Shown: piece by piece, positions 14,555 to 17,944 of the stretch
Layout: every line of letters starts with the position of its first letter
How positions within the stretch are numbered: the first letter of the stretch is position 1
NCBI GenBank assembly: GCA_036835375.1
Contig: DAITMB010000104.1
Span: forward strand, 1 to 17,944
Source of the DNA: JANQTF01 sp036835375
GTDB taxonomy: Bacteria; Bacteroidota; Bacteroidia; J057
Direction: 5' to 3'
Length of the DNA stretch: 17,944 bases
Translations under genes and position numbers: made by a program
The notes under the pieces: model-generated
What the model was told of the DNA's origin: nothing
Databases searched by the model: none
What the model saw: the letters and a program-made list of their open reading frames with translations, nothing else

Positions 14555-15988
14555 TCAAGCACCCAGCACCCAAGTATCCTTACTACCGCCTCCTTGGGAA
14601 GAATTGACCACGAGGGAGCCACGCTTGAGGGCCACGCGCGTGAGTCCTCCGGGCACCACCTCGATTTGTTCACCATACAAGATGAATGGGCGCAAATCCA
14701 CATGACGGCCTTCTATGGCCCCGTCCACCAGGGTCGGCACCGTAGAAAGGGAGATGGTCGGCTGGGCGATATAGTTTCGGGGATCTTCCTGCACGAGACG
14801 ACGAAATTTTTCGTGCTCCGCGGCACTGGCTTTTGGACCTATCAGCATCCCATAGCCGCCAGAAGCGTTGGCTTCCTTCACCACAAGCTGCTCGATGTGC
14901 TCCAACACATAGGTCATGTCCGCAGGATCCTCGCATATGTAAGTCGGCACATTCGGCAAAATCGGTTCTTCGCCCAGATAAAATGGAATGATCTTGGGCA
15001 CGTAGGCGTAGATCACTTTGTCGTCGGCAATGCCTGTTCCCGGCGCATTCGCGAGCGCCACATTTCCTTTTCGATAGGCTTCGAACAGGCCCTCTATGCC
15101 TAGCATCGAGTCTGGCCGAAAGACCTTGGGATCCAAAAAGATATCATCCACCCGCCGATAGATCACGTCCACCTGCTGGAGTCCATGTGTCGTACGCATA
15201 AAGACGTGGTCATTTTTGACGACCAAGTCCCGGCCCTCGACCAATTCCACCCCCATTTCTCGGGCCAGGTAGCTGTGCTCAAAATAAGCGGAATTGTAGG
15301 TCCCCGGCGTGAGCACCACTACCACTGGGTCAGACTTGTGGGACAGGCGACGAAGCATATTGTAGAGCCGCAGGGAGTAGTCGTACACAGGCCTCACATG
15401 CAGCTGCTGAAACAAAGTGGGATAGGTACGCTTGAGTAACTCTCTGTTTTCCAGCATATAAGACACCCCCGAAGGTACCCGCAAGTTGTCTTCCAGCACA
15501 TAAAATTCGCCATCGGCTCCTCGGATGATGTCGGTGCCTGTGATGTGGCACCAGATCCCGTGAGGAGGCTTCAGGCCTTTGCAAGGCAACAGGAAATTGG
15601 GGCTACTCTCGATGAGGTGCTTTGGCAAAATGCCTTCCTTGATGACGCGCTGGTCTTCGTAAAGGTCCTGAATGAACAGATTGAGTGCTTTGATTCGCTG
15701 TGCAAGCCCCTTCTCAATGTGTGCCCAATCCTCTCTGGAGATGATCCTTGGGACAATGTCCAGCGGCAGGATTCGCTCTTTACCAACGCCCTCGGAATAC
15801 ACATTGAATGTCATCCCCATGGCGAGTTGCGCGCGGTCTGTCGCGAATTGAAGCTGATGAATACGGTCGCGGGGCATTAGCTCAAATCCTTCCTGAAATG
15901 CTTGGTAAGCTGCCCGGATCTCGCCGTTGGGCGTAAAGGCTTCATCAAAACCGCCGTTAGAAGAATAGGGATGAAACAGGGAACCCAT
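14555..15988 (-). CDS. Circularly permuted ATP-grasp type 2 protein (predicted peptide ligase)
   Basis: 477 residues from ATG 15988, the usual family length; a GTG at 16048 would add 20 hydrophobic residues without counterpart. The family marks are Y-D-E/F-D-E-A at the N-terminus (GGFDEAF, 12-18), FYVLEDNLRVPSGVSYMLENR (162-182), DVIYRRVDDIFLDP (274-287), the ATP-binding loop VVKEANASGGYGM (369-381), HVDLRPF (429-435) and the C-terminal GGGSKDTWVL (467-476). ATP-grasp enzymes join a carboxylate to an amine through an acylphosphate. This permuted class is predicted, from gene context, to make a short peptide or peptide-like tag. First gene of the operon with alpha-E, Anbu and transglutaminase. 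Confidence 0.94.
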   Translation of the reverse strand: MGSLFHPYSSNGGFDEAFTPNGEIRAAYQAFQEGFELMPRDRIHQLQFATDRAQLAMGMTFNVYSEGVGKERILPLDIVPRIISREDWAHIEKGLAQRIKALNLFIQDLYEDQRVIKEGILPKHLIESSPNFLLPCKGLKPPHGIWCHITGTDIIRGADGEFYVLEDNLRVPSGVSYMLENRELLKRTYPTLFQQLHVRPVYDYSLRLYNMLRRLSHKSDPVVVVLTPGTYNSAYFEHSYLAREMGVELVEGRDLVVKNDHVFMRTTHGLQQVDVIYRRVDDIFLDPKVFRPDSMLGIEGLFEAYRKGNVALANAPGTGIADDKVIYAYVPKIIPFYLGEEPILPNVPTYICEDPADMTYVLEHIEQLVVKEANASGGYGMLIGPKASAAEHEKFRRLVQEDPRNYIAQPTISLSTVPTLVDGAIEGRHVDLRPFILYGEQIEVVPGGLTRVALKRGSLVVNSSQGGGSKDTWVLGA

Positions 15989-16334
15989 ATACAGAATCAA
16001 TTGAAAAAACGTGGAAAGACAGGGAAAAAAGACTGTCGGATTTCTCACTCATACTGCTGATCCAGTAGAAATGAAAATTGTAGGTAAAAACTAGATTTTA
16101 ATGATCAAATCTGACAAATTCATCAAGAAAAGCACGAATTGAACTGGTAATTGGCTGAAGTTATTAAAATATTGCAGCCATTGCAGAGAAACATGCGGAA
16201 TTCTTCCAAAAGCACGTTGCGTGCAGACATTATGACAAGGGAAGGATTCCGCTAAAGGAAGTCGTCTGGGAACATGATCTCGCAGTTCATCTCTCGGATA
16301 CTCAATGCATAGGTTGGTTCAGTAACTGTTCCAT
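15989..16334. other. Upstream region of the ATP-grasp/Anbu operon
   Basis: About 350 nt with no credible gene, between the DUF2911 terminator and the start of the ATP-grasp gene. It holds the candidate promoter at 16086-16118. Small inverted repeats are present (AGATTT/AAATCT near 16094-16111; TACTG/CAGTA near 16053-16068), near the candidate promoter; the first overlaps its spacer and could bind a regulator, which is speculative. Confidence 0.4.
16086..16118 (-). promoter_or_regulatory. Candidate promoter of the ATP-grasp/alpha-E/Anbu/transglutaminase operon
   Basis: On the minus strand, TTTG (16115-16118), a 21-nt spacer, then TAGTTTTT (16086-16093), which differs from the TAnnTTTG box only at its last base. 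Transcription would begin near 16080, about 90 nt before the start codon. Spacing fits the phylum consensus; the -7 box is imperfect. Confidence 0.4.
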
Positions 16335-16369
16335 AAAAAAAATCACCCACCACAAAACTGTGATGGGTG
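16335..16369 (-). terminator. Rho-independent terminator of the DUF2911 gene
   Basis: On the minus strand CACCCA/TGGGTG (16364-16369 with 16344-16349), one mismatch, then CAC/GTG around a 6-nt loop, followed by a run of eight T (complement of 16335-16342 with one break). It lies 35 nt past the DUF2911 stop codon and shields the next operon from read-through. Confidence 0.8.
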
Positions 16370-16403
16370 GAGGTCATTAAAGCTCTTGAAACAATCTAAC
16401 GGA

Positions 16404-16949
16404 TCAGTTGGCATGCATGGGCACGATCACTTCGGTCTGGTCCCAGGCTAGCGTCATGGCCTCTTTAGAGAAGGAAATCGTGAAGCTTTCCAATGTTTCA
16501 TCCACGTGGGTGACAGGCACAGTCGCCACCAGCACATCCTTCTCTGGATCCCGGCTAGCCTTAGCGCCGAATGTGACGCCCCAACTGTATTGACTGCCAT
16601 TCCAAATGACTTTCCATTCCGACTCCCCCGGGATGGTCCACAAGGTGTATTTGCCTGCTGGAAGGGTATCTCCATTGACCCAGAGGTCGGAGGAGGTGGA
16701 GAAAGTCGTGGCCTCGTTTGCCCCCGTGCGCCATACTTCACCATAAGGGACTAGGTCCCCAAACACGACACGTCCTCGCTTGTAGGGGCGGTTGTAGAAG
16801 ACCGAAATGTTGGCCTTGTCGTAGTTATAAGTGACCGTGGCCTCCGGACTCGCTTTTTTCGTCTGGGTCTGCATGTATAGGAATCCGAAAAAGAGAAGTG
16901 CTAGCAGGGTCCCCAGGCTGATGAGAATCCATTTGAGCGTTTTGTTCAT
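16404..16949 (-). CDS. DUF2911 domain protein, membrane-anchored
   Basis: 181 residues from ATG 16949. Residues 5-26 form a single N-terminal transmembrane anchor or uncleaved signal (KTLKWILISLGTLLALLFFGF), and the rest is outside the cytoplasm. The DUF2911 signature is clear: VFYNRPYKRGRVVFGDLVPYG (50-70), EVWRTGANEATTFS (71-84), then NGDTLPAGKYTLWTIPGE (92-109) and the W-G-V-T-F-G segment (123-128). The fold is a beta-sandwich; the function is unknown. A start at 17009 would add 20 residues before the anchor and is not favoured. The gene lies 162 nt downstream of the membrane-protein gene at 17112, on the same strand, and has a terminator behind it. Confidence 0.9.
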   Translation of the reverse strand: MNKTLKWILISLGTLLALLFFGFLYMQTQTKKASPEATVTYNYDKANISVFYNRPYKRGRVVFGDLVPYGEVWRTGANEATTFSTSSDLWVNGDTLPAGKYTLWTIPGESEWKVIWNGSQYSWGVTFGAKASRDPEKDVLVATVPVTHVDETLESFTISFSKEAMTLAWDQTEVIVPMHAN

Positions 16950-17051
16950 GGGAGATAGGTTAATGTGGAGAAATGATGACCACACTTGGATAAAGTGAAA
17001 GTTAACCAATTCTCAACTTACAAGTCAAATTTCCTGATGCCAATTCCGGCT

Positions 17052-17085
17052 TTCGGCTGTCCAATCGAGCGATTAGCTAGCCGAA
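17052..17085. other. Nested hairpin between two minus-strand genes
   Basis: TTCGGCT (17052-17058) pairs with AGCCGAA (17079-17085); inside lies the inverted repeat AATCG/CGATT (17063-17067, 17070-17074). It sits just past the stop of the membrane-protein gene at 17112 and upstream of the DUF2911 gene. There is no T-run beyond it, so it is either a weak terminator or a mRNA-stabilising or regulatory hairpin. Confidence 0.35.
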
Positions 17086-17111
17086 TCAGACTTAGGGGAC
17101 GTGGAAAAGGG

Positions 17112-17726
17112 CTAAAACCACCATTGGTATCCGATGCCAGCCCCTGAAAGTTGTACTCCCTCCAGCAGCTGGCGCAGTCGATCATGGCTTTGATGATGAT
17201 GCAGGAAATATTGCGTGGCATCAAATAGCAACAGAAAGCCTCCTTGCAAGAGCAGAGACTGGCCATATCCTTGCAATCGCTCAGGGCGCTGAATCGTGCG
17301 TCGCGAGCGCTCCATCAAGTAGCCTCCGGCGGTGAGGTAGGTGAAGTTGAGCGCCAGGTTGAATAGCAGGATTTTTTCGATCTTTTGCTGCTCTGCATAG
17401 GTGCTCCACAAGTCGAAAGATCCGGGATCTGCCTGAAAGCTTCCGTAGAGTCCTCCAACGGCCAGGCCGAGATTCACAACATTCCAGATCACATTCATCT
17501 CGTGAAAATATCGCATAGTCCCGCTACTGCGTGCCCTCATCACACTGCTGATCCCGATGTTGCCTAGCGCCCAGCCTCCCAAGACCCACATATTGGTCTT
17601 GTTGAGCTGGATGCGATCCGCGTTCAGTTTATACAACACAGAATCAGTTTGCTGAGCGACAGCCGGGCTTACCAGGCACATCAGCCAACCTAAAATCAGG
17701 AGGTGGAGGACAAAACCACGATACAT
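17112..17726 (-). CDS. Conserved multi-pass membrane protein of unknown function (DUF6992-like)
   Basis: 204 residues from ATG 17726. Residues 1-24 are a signal peptide ending P-A-V-A-Q. Four hydrophobic segments follow, about 46-62, 80-97, 117-138 and 155-176, so an integral inner-membrane protein is likely. Distinct segments are NMWVLGGWALGNIG (45-58), YFHEMNVIWNVVNLGL (73-88), LFNLALNFTYLTAGGYL (121-137) and the C-terminal GYQWWF. I associate this pattern with a Bacteroidota family annotated as DUF6992, from memory and not checked. The open frame extends upstream to 17789, but those 21 extra residues (MKPSEQNIDIV...) come partly from the repeat module, so 17726 is the better start. Confidence 0.7.
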   Translation of the reverse strand: MYRGFVLHLLILGWLMCLVSPAVAQQTDSVLYKLNADRIQLNKTNMWVLGGWALGNIGISSVMRARSSGTMRYFHEMNVIWNVVNLGLAVGGLYGSFQADPGSFDLWSTYAEQQKIEKILLFNLALNFTYLTAGGYLMERSRRTIQRPERLQGYGQSLLLQGGFLLLFDATQYFLHHHQSHDRLRQLLEGVQLSGAGIGYQWWF

Positions 17727-17776
17727 AAGCAAAGGTGCCAAAGGCAAAGAAACGATAACAATATCAATGTTCTGTT

Positions 17777-17795
17777 CCGAGGGCTTCACCCTCGG
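17777..17795. repeat. GC-rich hairpin A of a repeat module
   Basis: CCGAGGG (17777-17783), loop CTTCA, CCCTCGG (17789-17795): a perfect 7-bp stem. It stands about 50 nt upstream of the membrane-protein gene start (17726). Sequences of this type (GAGGGTGAAGCCCTC) are, from memory, dispersed repeats in many Bacteroidota and other genomes; copy number in this genome cannot be told from one window. Confidence 0.6.
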
Positions 17796-17807
17796 CTGGT
17801 GTATTTC

Positions 17808-17820
17808 GCCCTTTCAGGGC
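17808..17820. repeat. GC-rich hairpin B of the repeat module
   Basis: GCCCT (17808-17812), loop TTC, AGGGC (17816-17820). With hairpin A it forms a pair separated by 12 nt (TGGTGTATTTC...), both with the loop pattern TTCA. The spacing and pairing are like REP-type (repetitive extragenic palindromic) elements. No RAYT transposase is in the window. Confidence 0.6.
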
Positions 17821-17826
17821 TCCCCG

Positions 17827-17895
17827 AACTCTCAACTCTCAACCTCCCAACTCCCAACTCCCAACTCTCAACTCCCAACTCTCAACCCTCAACTC
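17827..17895. repeat. Tandem heptamer repeat (AACTCCC/AACTCTC)
   Basis: About 9.7 copies in a row: the unit is AACTCYC with Y mostly C or T; one unit has an extra C (17841-17848) and one is AACCCTC (17884-17890). It starts 6 nt after hairpin B and runs up to the stop codon of the gene at the right edge (stop 17894-17896). Period-7 copying suggests slippage at replication; copy number may vary between strains. Confidence 0.8.
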
Positions 17896-17944
17896 AAGAA
17901 TACTGTTGTCTGCGCTTTTGCGCGGCAGCGGCCAAGTCAAATCG
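17894..17944 (-). CDS. Partial CDS, C-terminal 16 residues only
   Basis: Read on the minus strand from the window edge: RFDLAAAAQKRRQQYS then TGA at 17896-17894. The residues look like the end of a helical protein, and the stop lies exactly where the heptamer repeat begins. Too little is visible to name a family. The gene would be upstream of, and on the same strand as, the membrane-protein gene at 17112-17726. Confidence 0.35.
   Translation of the reverse strand, partial: RFDLAAAAQKRRQQYS

Noticed and set aside
14594..15103. 169-residue plus-strand ORF within the ATP-grasp gene
   Set aside because: Antisense to conserved ATP-grasp motifs; His/Arg-rich composition typical of a shadow.
17827..17895. 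CRISPR array
   Set aside because: The units are 7 nt and directly adjacent with no unique spacers, so this is a simple tandem repeat.

Overview
The window looks like chromosomal DNA of a Bacteroidota bacterium, probably a Saprospiria/Cytophagia-type lineage (lineage below phylum is inference). The evidence is: a secreted protein with a C-terminal type IX secretion (T9SS) sorting domain and a second with a degenerate one; a DUF3127 protein typical of Bacteroidota; a promoter of the phylum-specific form TTTG-N20-TAnnTTTG; weak or absent Shine-Dalgarno sequences; and DUF2911 and DUF4174 proteins. Base composition is mixed in coding regions, with one clearly AT-rich gene desert. No mobile-element transposase, CRISPR array, tRNA or rRNA was found.

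Layout. 1-1177 (minus): a lipoprotein gene, a two-helix membrane protein gene and the first codons of what may be an NAD(P)H-hydrate epimerase, probably one transcript. 1247-3024 (minus): a lone paaN aldehyde dehydrogenase gene with its own terminator. 3314-4493 (plus): a secreted DUF4174 protein and a YfiT-like DinB-fold metalloprotein. 4973-7787 (plus): a T9SS cargo protein, xseA and xseB (exonuclease VII, overlapping by 8 nt), then a DUF3127 protein with its own promoter and an SSB-like acidic tip, and possibly a tiny lipoprotein overlapping its 3' end. 8187-8579 (plus): a single-domain response regulator followed by a terminator. 8580-9701: a 1.1 kb AT-rich stretch with no credible gene. 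9774-11042 (plus): a secreted ThuA-like protein. A perfect 17-bp hairpin at 11108-11149 separates it from convergent genes.

11247-15988 (minus) is the most interesting part: circularly permuted ATP-grasp protein -> alpha-E protein -> Anbu (proteasome-like peptidase) -> transglutaminase-like peptidase, with a DinB-fold gene downstream. This is a complete form of the gene group that comparative genomics predicts to make and break down or process a peptide-like product. Its substrate is, as far as I know, not established. Anbu and the transglutaminase gene overlap by ATGA, so they are probably translationally coupled.

16404-17726 (minus): a DUF2911 protein and a multi-pass membrane protein. The end of the window (17777-17895) carries a compact repeat module: two short GC-rich hairpins with TTCA-type loops followed by about ten copies of a heptamer (AACTCCC/AACTCTC). 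It lies between the membrane-protein gene and the stop codon of a gene that runs off the window.
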